From Clostridium sp. (GTDB taxonomy: Bacteria; Bacillota; Clostridia; Clostridiales; Clostridiaceae), in assembly GCA_028692255.1 (NCBI GenBank), contig JAQUXS010000022.1, positions 1 through 36,021 of the forward strand: a DNA stretch of 36,021 nt, given 5' to 3'. Shown piece by piece: positions 16,039-23,568 of this stretch. Position 1 is the stretch's first letter, and every line of letters begins with the position of its first letter. The translations under genes and the position numbers were made by a program. The notes under the pieces were generated by a model. That model had not been told where the DNA came from and searched no databases. It saw only the letters and a program-made list of their open reading frames with translations.

Positions 16039-16868
16039 CAGAGGGTAAAAAGAAGTTTAAATTAAAAGTTTTTTTAATATCATTATTGGGAATAGCTCTA
16101 GGGTTAATATTTCTATCTCCATTTTATATAATTATAGTAAATGCATTTAAAACAAAAGAGCAGCTGTTTAAAAGTACTTTATCACTGCCAGCTCAAATGA
16201 CCTTAAGCAATTTTAAAGATGCATTTGTGGAATTAGATTTTGTTAATTCAATTTGGCACTCACTTTTTATTACAGTATTCAGCGTTATTTTTATTATAAT
16301 TTTTTCATCCATGGCAGCCTGGGTGCTTGAAAGAAGTAATAGCAAAATAAGTAATTTTATTTTACTTTTATTTGTAGTATCAATGATTGTTCCATTTCAA
16401 GCAGTAATGCTTCCGCTTATTAGGCTAATGGGTAAAATGGGTTTTCTAAATATGGGCGGAATAATTTTTATGTATGTTGGTTTTGGAGCTTCTCTGTCTG
16501 TTTTTTTATATCATGGATTTCTAAAGAGTATTCCGAAGGAATTAGATGAGGCGGCAATGCTGGATGGATGTAATAGATTCCAAATGTTTTGGTATATAAT
16601 ATTTCCCCTTTTAAAACCTATGTCAGTTACAGTTGGAATATTAAATACAGTGTGGATTTGGAATGATTACCTTCTCCCTTCTCTTGTAATCAATAAACCA
16701 GATACGCTGACTATTCCATTAAAGACATTTTTCTTCTTTGGAGAGTACACAAAGCAGTGGAATTTAGCTTTAGCTGGATTGATACTGGATATAATACCAG
16801 TTATAATATTCTATTTTATTGCACAAAAACATATTATAAAATCTGTAGCTGCTGGAAGTATAAAATAA
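16035..16868 (+). CDS. Sugar ABC transporter permease (MalG-type)
   Basis: This is the second permease of the heterodimeric channel, 277 residues with six predicted membrane helices and the EAA motif DEAAMLDGCNRFQMFWYIIFPLLKP. Its ATG overlaps the preceding stop as ATGA, and AAGGAGG lies just upstream, indicating translational coupling. The operon ends here with no ATP-binding subunit. The transporter must use an MsmK/UgpC-type ATPase encoded elsewhere, as many Firmicute family-1 sugar importers do. Confidence 0.94.
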   Translation: MTEGKKKFKLKVFLISLLGIALGLIFLSPFYIIIVNAFKTKEQLFKSTLSLPAQMTLSNFKDAFVELDFVNSIWHSLFITVFSVIFIIIFSSMAAWVLERSNSKISNFILLLFVVSMIVPFQAVMLPLIRLMGKMGFLNMGGIIFMYVGFGASLSVFLYHGFLKSIPKELDEAAMLDGCNRFQMFWYIIFPLLKPMSVTVGILNTVWIWNDYLLPSLVINKPDTLTIPLKTFFFFGEYTKQWNLALAGLILDIIPVIIFYFIAQKHIIKSVAAGSIK

Positions 16869-16886
16869 AAGAATATGTTTATTTAA

Positions 16887-16931
16887 TGGGCTGCCATATT
16901 AGCATATTATTTATGTTAATGTGGCAGCCCA
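16887..16931. terminator. Bidirectional terminator, repeat-family copy B
   Basis: A 20-bp stem (16887-16906 with 16912-16931, two wobbles) begins TGGGCTGCCA and carries the inner TTAGCATA / TATGTTAA arms. It lies between the convergent permease and HIT genes. It shares TATGTTAATGTGGCAGC with copy A and TTAGCATATTA plus TTATGTTAATG with copy C. Confidence 0.85.
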
Positions 16932-16944
16932 ATATTAAATATAA

Positions 16945-17370
16945 TTATAGATTTTGTTTGATATCATCAATTATTTTTTGATAGTCTTCGCTGCTTAAAG
17001 TAACTTTATCATCCCTTGACATTGCGAAAGTTCCACCAAATTCAACTTGTCCTTTGTATTTAGGAACAATATGGAAATGAAGATGATGAAGAGTATCAGC
17101 ATAAGCTCCATAATTTACTTTGTCTGGTGAAAAAGCTTTCGATATGGCCCTTGATGCTTTTGTTACATCTTTCATGAATAATAAGAGTTCCTTATCATTA
17201 AGATCAGAAATATCTTTAACGTGATCTTTGTAAGCAACGACACATCTACCTTTGTGGGTTTGGTCCTTAAAAAGATATAATGTTGAAACAGTTAATGGGC
17301 AAATTTCAATCATTATTTCATATAAGTCAGGACTTTTTTGACAATAAAAACAATTTTCATCTTTTTTCAT
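16945..17370 (-). CDS. HIT-family nucleotide hydrolase/transferase
   Basis: This 141-residue histidine-triad protein has the active-site motif HLHFHIVP at residues 96-103, where the last histidine of the H-x-H-x-H triad normally forms the nucleotidyl intermediate. An N-terminal CFYC pair (residues 7-10) may bind metal together with downstream residues. Family members cleave nucleoside phosphoramidates or dinucleoside polyphosphates; the substrate here cannot be told. The ATG at 17370 follows GGGGAGGAATT. It is a single-gene unit convergent with the sugar permease operon. Confidence 0.9.
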   Translation of the reverse strand: MKKDENCFYCQKSPDLYEIMIEICPLTVSTLYLFKDQTHKGRCVVAYKDHVKDISDLNDKELLLFMKDVTKASRAISKAFSPDKVNYGAYADTLHHLHFHIVPKYKGQVEFGGTFAMSRDDKVTLSSEDYQKIIDDIKQNL

Positions 17371-17466
17371 GATAATTCCTCCCCAAAATCAAAAAAAAGT
17401 ATATAGTAAATAAATACTACATAACTTAATTATAAACGTTAATGTAAAGGTTAACAATGTATAATA

Positions 17467-17496
17467 TTGTTATTTGTAATTTTGTCGTGATATAAT
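17467..17496 (+). promoter_or_regulatory. Likely sigma-A promoter of glycerate kinase
   Basis: TTGTTA (17467-17472), an 18-base spacer and TATAAT (17491-17496) precede the glycerate kinase start by about 40 bases. Confidence 0.6.
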
Positions 17497-17535
17497 AATT
17501 AAAAAAGATGATTGCTTCTAAGTGGTGGTGAAAAT

Positions 17536-18678
17536 ATGAAAAAAATAAAATTTATAGTTGCACCTGATTCCTTTAAAGAAAGTCTTAGTGCATTTCAAGC
17601 TGCTAGTGCTATTAAAGAAGGCATTAGTGAGGCATATGAGGGCCATTGTATAGTAGAGACTATTCCAATGGCAGATGGTGGAGAAGGTACAAGTGATGTT
17701 ATTATAAATGCTAATAATGGTACTTTTGTTAAAGTTAACATAAAAGGACCATTAGGAGAAAAGATTGAAGGTAAATATGGATTTATCGAGAAAGATAAAA
17801 AAGCAGTTATGGAAGTAGCTTCTGCTTGTGGACTTTACCTTTTAGAAGAAGATAAAAAGAATCCTTTAAATACAACAAGCTTTGGTGTTGGAGAAATGAT
17901 AATAGATGCACTAAATAAGGGAGCTAAACATATAATAGTGGGACTTGGAGGATCCTCTACAAATGATGGAGGACTTGGGATGCTTGAAGCTTTAGGTGCA
18001 AAAGCCTATGACACAGATGGAAATGAAGTAGGTCCATTTGGAAGAGATCTTATAAATGTAAAAAGAATAGATTTATCAAAAATAGATAGAAGAATAAAAA
18101 ATGTTAAAATTGAAGTAGCATGTGATGTTGAAAACCCACTTTTAGGAAAAACAGGAGCAACATATATATTTGGACCTCAGAAAGGCGCTGATGAGGATAC
18201 ACTTTTAAAACTTGAAGGTGGAATGCAAAATTACGTAAGAGCAATTAAAGAAGCTTCTGAAATTGAGATTTCAAACATTCCTAAAACAGGTGCAGCAGGA
18301 GGACTTGGAGCTGCATTTTTAATACTTGGGGGAAAACTTGTAAAAGGTATTGATATGGTTTTAAAGCATACTGATTTTGAGAATAAAATAGAAGATGCTA
18401 ATTATATATTTACAGGTGAAGGTAGTGTAGATGGTCAAACAAAATATGGTAAGACAATTGCAGGGATAGCAAAGTTTGCAAAGAAAAAGAGTATACCGGT
18501 TATAGTTTTGTGCGGAAAGAGCGGAAAAGATGTAGATGAACTATATAAGATGGGAGTAACATGTATATTTACCATAATAGATAGACCAGAGAGTATTGAA
18601 ACTGCCCTTAAAGAAGGATATGAAAATTTAAGGAGAACATCTTTAAATGTTGCGAAAGTTTTAAAAGAGAGGCAATGA
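17536..18678 (+). CDS. glxK: Glycerate kinase (GlxK/GarK family)
   Basis: The enzyme phosphorylates D-glycerate with ATP to 2- or 3-phosphoglycerate, feeding lower glycolysis or serine metabolism. It has 380 residues from ATG 17536 (GGTGGTG seven bases before); a TTG eight codons upstream is less likely. Recognisable segments are the N-terminal APDSFKESLSAFQAA, PMADGGEGTSD, VGLGGSSTNDGGLGML, KTGAAGGLGAAF and FTGEGSVDGQTKYGK, all conserved in the GlxK family of usual length about 380. It is monocistronic and ended by the hairpin at 18816. The fructose and disaccharide genes nearby suggest a carbohydrate setting but do not show a direct link. Confidence 0.95.
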   Translation: MKKIKFIVAPDSFKESLSAFQAASAIKEGISEAYEGHCIVETIPMADGGEGTSDVIINANNGTFVKVNIKGPLGEKIEGKYGFIEKDKKAVMEVASACGLYLLEEDKKNPLNTTSFGVGEMIIDALNKGAKHIIVGLGGSSTNDGGLGMLEALGAKAYDTDGNEVGPFGRDLINVKRIDLSKIDRRIKNVKIEVACDVENPLLGKTGATYIFGPQKGADEDTLLKLEGGMQNYVRAIKEASEIEISNIPKTGAAGGLGAAFLILGGKLVKGIDMVLKHTDFENKIEDANYIFTGEGSVDGQTKYGKTIAGIAKFAKKKSIPVIVLCGKSGKDVDELYKMGVTCIFTIIDRPESIETALKEGYENLRRTSLNVAKVLKERQ

Positions 18679-18815
18679 TAAAAAAGAAATGATTTAATTA
18701 CTTAGTTTACAAAATGTTTTTAAGTAAGCATATATTTGTAACAATATTGCAATATTAACGTAACAAAGAAAAGGTATTATAATAATATAAAGATTACCCC
18801 TTTTAAATATATTTT

Positions 18816-18845
18816 ATGCCAGTGCAAAAGCTGGCATTTTTTTTA
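18816..18845 (+). terminator. Rho-independent terminator of the glycerate kinase gene
   Basis: ATGCCAG (18816-18822) and CTGGCAT (18831-18837) enclose an 8-base loop and are followed by a run of eight T. It lies about 140 bases after the stop codon; the intervening AT-rich stretch shows no gene. Confidence 0.85.
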
Positions 18846-18942
18846 TAAAATTTTTTATAAATATTACAAATATTATCTTTAAATGTGTAAATTTCAACTA
18901 TATAATAGATAAGGGTAATATAAATTTGTTTAGGAGTTTAAT

Positions 18943-19380
18943 ATGAATTTTATGGAAGAAGCATTAAAGGAAGCTGAGCTTGCATTTAAAAGTGCAGAGG
19001 TCCCAGTAGGTGCTGTTATAATCAAAGATGGGAAAATAATAGCAGCAGAGCATAATAGAAAAGAAGAACTTAATGATTGTACAGCTCATGCTGAAATACT
19101 AGCAATAAGAGAGGCATCAAGGGTAATTAAAAATTGGAGATTAAATGAGTGCCATATGTATGTTACACTTGAACCTTGTCCAATGTGTGCAGGTGCTATT
19201 GCTTCTGCAAGACTTAGTAAAATAACTATTGGAACTTTTGATCCTTATAGAGGGGCATGCGGCTCAGTAATAAATTTATTGCAAAATGATTGTTTAGGTT
19301 ATAATATGGAAATCAATTGGCAATACTCTAAAAAGTGCAGTGATATTATTTCTGATTTTTTTAATAGTAGAAGAAATTGA
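18943..19380 (+). CDS. tadA: tRNA-specific adenosine deaminase
   Basis: The enzyme deaminates adenosine to inosine at the wobble position of tRNA-Arg(ACG). The 145-residue cytidine-deaminase-fold protein has the zinc and proton-shuttle motif HAE (His49, Glu51) and the PCPMC motif (Cys79, Cys82), with the RGACGS segment that separates TadA from guanine deaminases. ATG 18943 follows TAGGAG. The transglutaminase-like gene follows 53 bp later on the same strand. In many Firmicutes tadA lies close to the tRNA-Ser, SRP RNA and dnaX genes; here they are about 4 kb away. Confidence 0.95.
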   Translation: MNFMEEALKEAELAFKSAEVPVGAVIIKDGKIIAAEHNRKEELNDCTAHAEILAIREASRVIKNWRLNECHMYVTLEPCPMCAGAIASARLSKITIGTFDPYRGACGSVINLLQNDCLGYNMEINWQYSKKCSDIISDFFNSRRN

Positions 19381-19433
19381 AATAGTATCTTATTAACTTG
19401 TTAGTTTTTTATAAAATTTTAGGGGGTTGTATT

Positions 19434-20459
19434 TTGAAAATTATAAAAAATATCTCAATTATAATAATAGCAGCTGTTGTTGTTTGTGGAGTTTATTTTA
19501 AAGATGAGATTTCAAATAAATATAGAAGTGCACTTGGATATGTGTATTCAACTATTTACAGTAAAAACAATTCAAATGTTCTTATTGGGAAGAAAGAATC
19601 TTCAGAAGTTGCAGAAAAAAATAAAGAAAAACCTTTAAATAATGTTTCTGTAAAGGAGAATAAATCAGTAAATAGTGATGATCAAGCTGAAAATGCACTT
19701 ACTCACTATGATTACACTGTAAACAATTATAATGACTATTATAATTGCGTTAAGGATGCTCTTGAAAACTTTAAAAATACAATAACTGTAAAACTTAATA
19801 ATTATAATACTGATACATACAATTTAAATGTTGTAAATAATGTATTAGATGATTATTATGATATTGATTATGGTGTGAGTGGTGCTTCTGGGAACATTTA
19901 TTCTGAGGGCAATGTACATGTTATGAAAATTAATTTTCAGTATAAACTTTCAAAAGTACAAATGACTCATATGAGAAATGAGGCAAAAGAAAGGGCATCA
20001 GAGATAATTTCAAGTATAATAAGGCCTAACATGAGTGAGATTAGTAAAGAGATAGCAATTCATGATTACATTGTAAATAATACTGTGTATGATTATAGTA
20101 ATTATGTAAGTGGAACAATCCCTGAAGAATCATTTACTGACTATGGGGTATTAGTAAAAGGAAGAGCTGTATGTGAAGGTTATGCTAAGGCTATGTTTAG
20201 GCTTTTAAATATGGTAGGAGTGAAATGCATAACAATTAAAGGGACAGCTCAAGGGCAGTCACATGCCTGGAATATAGTTGATATTGATGGAAATTACACT
20301 CAGGTAGATGCTACATTTGATGACCCAGTAACAACAGATGGACATAGTGTTCTTTCGCATAAATATTTTGATATTTCTGATTCACAAATGCAAAAGGATC
20401 ATAAATGGGATTCAAGTAAATATCCTAAATGTGTTACAATTAATTTAAAAAGAAATTAA
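19434..20459 (+). CDS. Membrane-anchored transglutaminase-like protein
   Basis: The predicted start is TTG 19434 with AGGGGG seven bases upstream; the longer frame from 19398 lacks a ribosome site. The 341-residue product has one N-terminal hydrophobic segment (IIKNISIIIIAAVVVCGVYF) as signal anchor, a low-complexity Lys/Asn/Ser linker to about residue 90, and a C-terminal transglutaminase-core domain. The thiol-protease-type triad is visible as Cys247 (RAVCEGYA), His277 (QSHAWNIV) and Asp292 (QVDATFDDP). Such clostridial proteins are surface enzymes, possibly acting on peptidoglycan peptides or cell-surface proteins; the substrate is unknown. Confidence 0.88.
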   Translation: MKIIKNISIIIIAAVVVCGVYFKDEISNKYRSALGYVYSTIYSKNNSNVLIGKKESSEVAEKNKEKPLNNVSVKENKSVNSDDQAENALTHYDYTVNNYNDYYNCVKDALENFKNTITVKLNNYNTDTYNLNVVNNVLDDYYDIDYGVSGASGNIYSEGNVHVMKINFQYKLSKVQMTHMRNEAKERASEIISSIIRPNMSEISKEIAIHDYIVNNTVYDYSNYVSGTIPEESFTDYGVLVKGRAVCEGYAKAMFRLLNMVGVKCITIKGTAQGQSHAWNIVDIDGNYTQVDATFDDPVTTDGHSVLSHKYFDISDSQMQKDHKWDSSKYPKCVTINLKRN

Positions 20460-20472
20460 TTACAGTAGATAC

Positions 20473-20502
20473 TTGAGATTTATATAAAGATAATAGTATA
20501 AT
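20473..20502 (+). promoter_or_regulatory. Sigma-A promoter of tRNA-Ser(CGA)
   Basis: TTGAGA (20473-20478), an 18-base spacer and TATAAT (20497-20502) precede the mature tRNA by 19 bases. Confidence 0.7.
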
Positions 20503-20521
20503 ATATAGATGGAATTTGTAA

Positions 20522-20612
20522 GGAGAGATGTCTGAGAGGTCGAAGGTGGTAGTCTCGAAAACTGCTGCGGGGGATAACCCCGCCAAGGGTTCGAATCCCT
20601 TTCTCTCCGCCA
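20522..20612 (+). tRNA. tRNA-Ser (anticodon CGA)
   Basis: This is a class II tRNA of 91 bases. The acceptor GGAGAGA (20522-20528) pairs with TCTCTCC (20602-20608). The discriminator G and encoded CCA end at 20612. The anticodon loop CTCGAAA puts CGA at 20556-20558 (reads UCG). The long variable arm GCGGGGGATAACCCCGC and T-loop GGTTCGAAT are present. Confidence 0.96.
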
Positions 20613-20633
20613 AAACGCAGTACTTAAAAAATG

Positions 20634-20679
20634 ATCAATTTTCAATGAAAGATACTCATTATTGAAAATTGATTTTTTT
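20634..20679 (+). terminator. Terminator of tRNA-Ser(CGA)
   Basis: ATCAATTTTCAAT (20634-20646) is exactly complementary to ATTGAAAATTGAT (20661-20673), followed by T7. It ends the tRNA transcript 32 bases before the MFS gene. Confidence 0.85.
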
Positions 20680-20710
20680 ATACATATAGTTATTAGAAGA
20701 AGGTGTATAA

Positions 20711-21970
20711 ATGCAACTGATAAAATCATGTGAAAAATTGATAGATAATAATTTTCATGCATTAAAGCAGAAAAATTTCCGCTATTTTTGGCTAGGGCAA
20801 TGTATTTCTCTAATTGGTACATGGATGCAGAACATAGGCCAAGCATGGCTTGTTTTATCTTTAACAGGATCTCCCTTCCTTTTAGGTTTAATAGGTACCT
20901 TTCAATTCTTACCAGTAATGCTTTTTTCACTTTTTGCAGGAGTTGTAGTTGATAGATTTCCAAAACAAAAAATTATAATTATAACTCAAATATCTTCAAT
21001 GATACTAGCTTTTTCATTGTCTATAATGGTCTTTACTAAAAGTACAAACTATTGGTGTATTTTAGTTATTGCTATATTGCTTGGAATCACAAATACTATA
21101 GACATGCCAGCAAGGCAAGCTTTTACAGTAGAAATTGCAGGTAGAGAGGATCTAATGAATGCTATTGCACTAAATTCAGCTGTGTTTAATCTTGCTAGAA
21201 TAGTTGGACCTGCTATTGGAGCTGTTCTTATGTCAATAGTTGGAGCAGGTTGGTGCTTTTTATTAAATGGACTTAGTTTTATAGCTGTATTGTATGGACT
21301 TTTAAAGATAAAAGTACAATATAATTCAAATAGAACTAATTTGCAGGATGGATTTTTAAAAGGAATAAAAGAAGGAATTACATATATAGTAGAGAATCCC
21401 AAAATATTTAAAACTATATTACTAGTGGGTGTAATGGGTATATTTGCATATAATTACAATGTGCTTATCCCAGTATTTACTAGAAACGTACTTCATCAAG
21501 GAGAAAAAAGTTATGGAGCACTTCTATCTGCCTTAGGAATAGGGTCTCTTATAGGAGCAGTAATAGTTTCCTCTAGAAGCAAAAAAGCCCCAAATATGAA
21601 ATCTATGATTGTTTCAATAATAATTATATGCATAATGCTTATATGTTCTGGTATGAGCAGTGAATTTTATGTTTCTGCAGTAATACTTGTTGTTACAGGC
21701 ATATTTAATATAAATTTTTCCGCAAGAGCAAATTCAGGACTACAGATAGAAGCAAAAGATGAGTATAGAGGTAGAGTCATGAGTGTATATTCCCTTGTAT
21801 TTGCAGGGTCTACGCCTTTAGGAAACTTATTTGTAGGGTCTACTTCACAGAAATTTGGGGCAAAAATGTCTTTTATATTAAGTGGGATATTTGCATTAGT
21901 ATTAGTTTTAATAATACTTGCTGCATTTAAAATGTTTAAAAAGGGAACAGCTAAAATAGTTAAGGACTAA
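20711..21970 (+). CDS. Major facilitator superfamily transporter (EntS-like, MFS_3)
   Basis: This integral membrane protein has 419 residues and about twelve hydrophobic helices. The N-terminus (FRYFWLGQCISLIGTWMQNIGQAWLVLSLTGSP) is the hallmark of the MFS_3 / enterobactin-exporter-like group, and AGVVVDRFPKQK is the loop 2-3 motif of MFS proteins. Members export siderophores, drugs or unknown metabolites; no biosynthetic genes nearby point to a substrate. ATG 20711 follows AGAAGGTG. It stands alone between a tRNA terminator and a long hairpin shared with convergent lgt. Confidence 0.9.
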   Translation: MQLIKSCEKLIDNNFHALKQKNFRYFWLGQCISLIGTWMQNIGQAWLVLSLTGSPFLLGLIGTFQFLPVMLFSLFAGVVVDRFPKQKIIIITQISSMILAFSLSIMVFTKSTNYWCILVIAILLGITNTIDMPARQAFTVEIAGREDLMNAIALNSAVFNLARIVGPAIGAVLMSIVGAGWCFLLNGLSFIAVLYGLLKIKVQYNSNRTNLQDGFLKGIKEGITYIVENPKIFKTILLVGVMGIFAYNYNVLIPVFTRNVLHQGEKSYGALLSALGIGSLIGAVIVSSRSKKAPNMKSMIVSIIIICIMLICSGMSSEFYVSAVILVVTGIFNINFSARANSGLQIEAKDEYRGRVMSVYSLVFAGSTPLGNLFVGSTSQKFGAKMSFILSGIFALVLVLIILAAFKMFKKGTAKIVKD

Positions 21971-21979
21971 AAATTAATA

Positions 21980-22040
21980 GATCTCCTCATAAAGCTGGAA
22001 TAATTAACTCAGTTAATTATTCCAGCTTTATGAGGGGGTC
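21980..22040. terminator. Exceptionally long hairpin between the MFS gene and lgt
   Basis: The arms 21980-22008 and 22012-22040 are complementary over 29 positions, with only two G-T wobbles and a 3-base loop; the inner 24 pairs are perfect. It lies 9 bases after the MFS stop and 62 bases beyond the lgt stop. There is no long U-tract on either side, so it may be a transcription barrier, an mRNA stabiliser or an RNase III target in addition to, or instead of, a classical terminator. Confidence 0.75.
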
Positions 22041-22101
22041 TTTATGAATTTTAAAAGAGGAATTTATTACTTATTTTTTTTTACTTATTCACTATTCCCT
22101 C

Positions 22102-22878
22102 TTAGTTTTTACTTTGTTTTGGTTTATATTTTTTAAAATAATATATTAAAAATATTATCCAAGCTAAAAATCCTAATAAACTCATAAGTTGAGCTATTCT
22201 GATGGGACCAAGCATAAGACTATCAGTTCTCATTCCTTCAATAAAAAATCTTCCTAAAGAATACAGACCTAAATAACTAAAAATTGTAATACTTGAATGT
22301 TTTGATTTTTTTAATATTGTAAAAAGTATAAAGAATACACACAAATCCCAAATGGATTCATATAAAAAGGTTGGATTATAATAAGCGCCATTTATGTACA
22401 TACCATGTTGTATAAATAGAGGAAAATGTTTTATAAAACTATAAGATACTATTCCTCCATGAGCCTCTTGGTTGAAAAAGTTTCCCCATCTTCCAATTGC
22501 CTGGGCAATTATAATTGAAGGGGCAGCTACATCAGCATATTTGAAGAACTCTAGTTTCTTGTATCTACAATAAATAAATGCTGACAAAAGAGCTGCAATA
22601 ACACCACCATGGATTGCAAGTCCACCTTGTCTTGTGTCAAACATAGATAAAGGATTATTTATATAATCTCCAAAACTGAAGATAACATAATAAGCCCTTG
22701 CACCAATAATTCCAAGCGGAAGAGAAATTAAAATTATATTTAAAAGTTCATCGTAATTTATGCCATTGAACTTTGAAGTATAATTTGAGATTATAATTGC
22801 AATAAGCATACCAGTTGCAATTAATATTCCATACCATCTTATTGAAAGACCGAGGATAGAAAAGGCTATTGGATTCAT
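22102..22878 (-). CDS. lgt: Phosphatidylglycerol--prolipoprotein diacylglyceryl transferase
   Basis: The enzyme transfers the diacylglyceryl group from phosphatidylglycerol to the lipobox cysteine of prolipoproteins, the first step of lipoprotein maturation. The 258-residue polytopic protein has the conserved [10 protein letters not shown] segment, the Lgt signature [14 protein letters not shown], the NPTFLYES motif and the C-terminal [13 protein letters not shown], with about seven membrane helices. ATG 22878 follows AGGAGTG. It would act on substrates such as the sugar-binding lipoprotein encoded at 13780. It is a single-gene unit on the minus strand. Confidence 0.96.
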   Translation of the reverse strand: MNPIAFSILGLSIRWYGILIATGMLIAIIISNYTSKFNGINYDELLNIILISLPLGIIGARAYYVIFSFGDYINNPLSMFDTRQGGLAIHGGVIAALLSAFIYCRYKKLEFFKYADVAAPSIIIAQAIGRWGNFFNQEAHGGIVSYSFIKHFPLFIQHGMYINGAYYNPTFLYESIWDLCVFFILFTILKKSKHSSITIFSYLGLYSLGRFFIEGMRTDSLMLGPIRIAQLMSLLGFLAWIIFLIYYFKKYKPKQSKN

Positions 22879-22990
22879 TTTATCACACTCCTAATATGTA
22901 AGTAGTTAACGTTTGTCTCATGTTTCATAAGCTTATTTTACCCTATATAAAAACAAAAATAAATTGTTTTTTATAAATGTTAAATAAAGA

Positions 22991-23019
22991 TTGATTTAAA
23001 AATTTTTTTTTGATATAAT
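22991..23019 (+). promoter_or_regulatory. Sigma-A promoter of tRNA-Ser(GGA) and SRP RNA
   Basis: TTGATT (22991-22996), a 17-base spacer and TATAAT (23014-23019) lie 70 bases before the tRNA. No separate terminator lies between the tRNA and the SRP RNA, so a joint precursor is likely. Confidence 0.65.
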
Positions 23020-23089
23020 AAATAAGCATTGTTGTAATTAAATAATAATGTTAATTTAATGATATGTATTTTGCGAGAACGGCTGTTAT

Positions 23090-23179
23090 GGAGAGATGTC
23101 CGAGTGGTTTAAGGAGCACGCCTGGAAAGCGTGTGTTGGGGAAACTCAACCAGGGGTTCGAATCCCCTTTTCTCCGCCA
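23090..23179 (+). tRNA. tRNA-Ser (anticodon GGA)
   Basis: This is a class II tRNA of 90 bases. The acceptor GGAGAGA (23090-23096) pairs with TTTCTCC (23169-23175), and CCA is encoded (23177-23179). The loop CTGGAAA gives GGA at 23124-23126 (reads UCC/UCU). A long variable arm is present. It is followed after 10 bases by the SRP RNA. Confidence 0.96.
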
Positions 23180-23189
23180 TTAAAACTTT

Positions 23190-23456
23190 GTCGTGCTAGA
23201 CGGGGAGTTAGCGGTGCCTTGTAACCTGCAATCCGCTGTAGCAGGGTTGAATTCCTTGTTTAGGCTTTGGTCTGTAAGGTCTGGCTTATAAAAATGGTGT
23301 TGAGAGTTGGGTCCCACGCAATGAAAATTCATGAACCCCGTCAGATCCGGAAGGAAGCAGCGGTAAGTGAACACTTTCATGTGCCGTGGAAAAACCTAAC
23401 TTGAGCCAGATTTATAAGTAACGCTTATTGGCTATTGTCGAAACAAGGTGCACGAC
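23190..23456 (+). ncRNA. ffs: Signal recognition particle RNA, large Bacillus/Clostridium type
   Basis: This is the RNA scaffold of the signal recognition particle, with Ffh. The ends GTCGTGC (23190-23196) and GCACGAC (23450-23456) pair and bound about 267 nt, the size of Gram-positive SRP RNAs with an Alu domain. The apical S-domain core CCGGAAGGAAGCAGCGGTAA (about 23347-23366) holds the GGAA tetraloop and the asymmetric Ffh-binding loop. It is preceded by tRNA-Ser and followed by dnaX, a conserved order in Firmicutes. The end positions are inferred from the terminal pairing. Confidence 0.93.
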
Positions 23457-23476
23457 ATCTATTAAATAAAAAATAA

Positions 23477-23504
23477 AGGTGCTTTTTATAGCATCTTTTT
23501 TTTT
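23477..23504 (+). terminator. Terminator of the SRP RNA
   Basis: AGGTGCT (23477-23483) pairs with AGCATCT (23490-23496) with one G-U pair, followed by about nine T. It lies 20 bases after the mature SRP RNA end. Confidence 0.8.
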
Positions 23505-23510
23505 ATATAT

Positions 23511-23549
23511 TATAATATATATGAAAGGTTAAATGCTTTTTTAACCTTT
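23511..23549 (+). promoter_or_regulatory. Possible dnaX promoter -10 and leader hairpin
   Basis: TATAAT (23511-23516) without a good -35 is followed by a 10-bp perfect inverted repeat, AAAGGTTAAA (23524-23533) and TTTAACCTTT (23540-23549). The repeat would form at the 5' end of the dnaX message, about 10 bases before its AAGGTG ribosome site, and might affect translation. Confidence 0.45.
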
Positions 23550-23568
23550 AAGTTAAGAAGGTGAAAAA

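Noticed and set aside
20460-20963. 167-residue minus-strand frame containing RERDSNPWRGYPPQQFSRLPP
   Set aside because: That peptide is the antisense reading of tRNA-Ser(CGA); the rest is antisense to the MFS gene and the tRNA terminator. It is a well-known false ORF type.
23180-23380. 66-residue minus-strand frame
   Set aside because: It lies entirely within the SRP RNA, whose terminal pairing and S-domain core explain the sequence.
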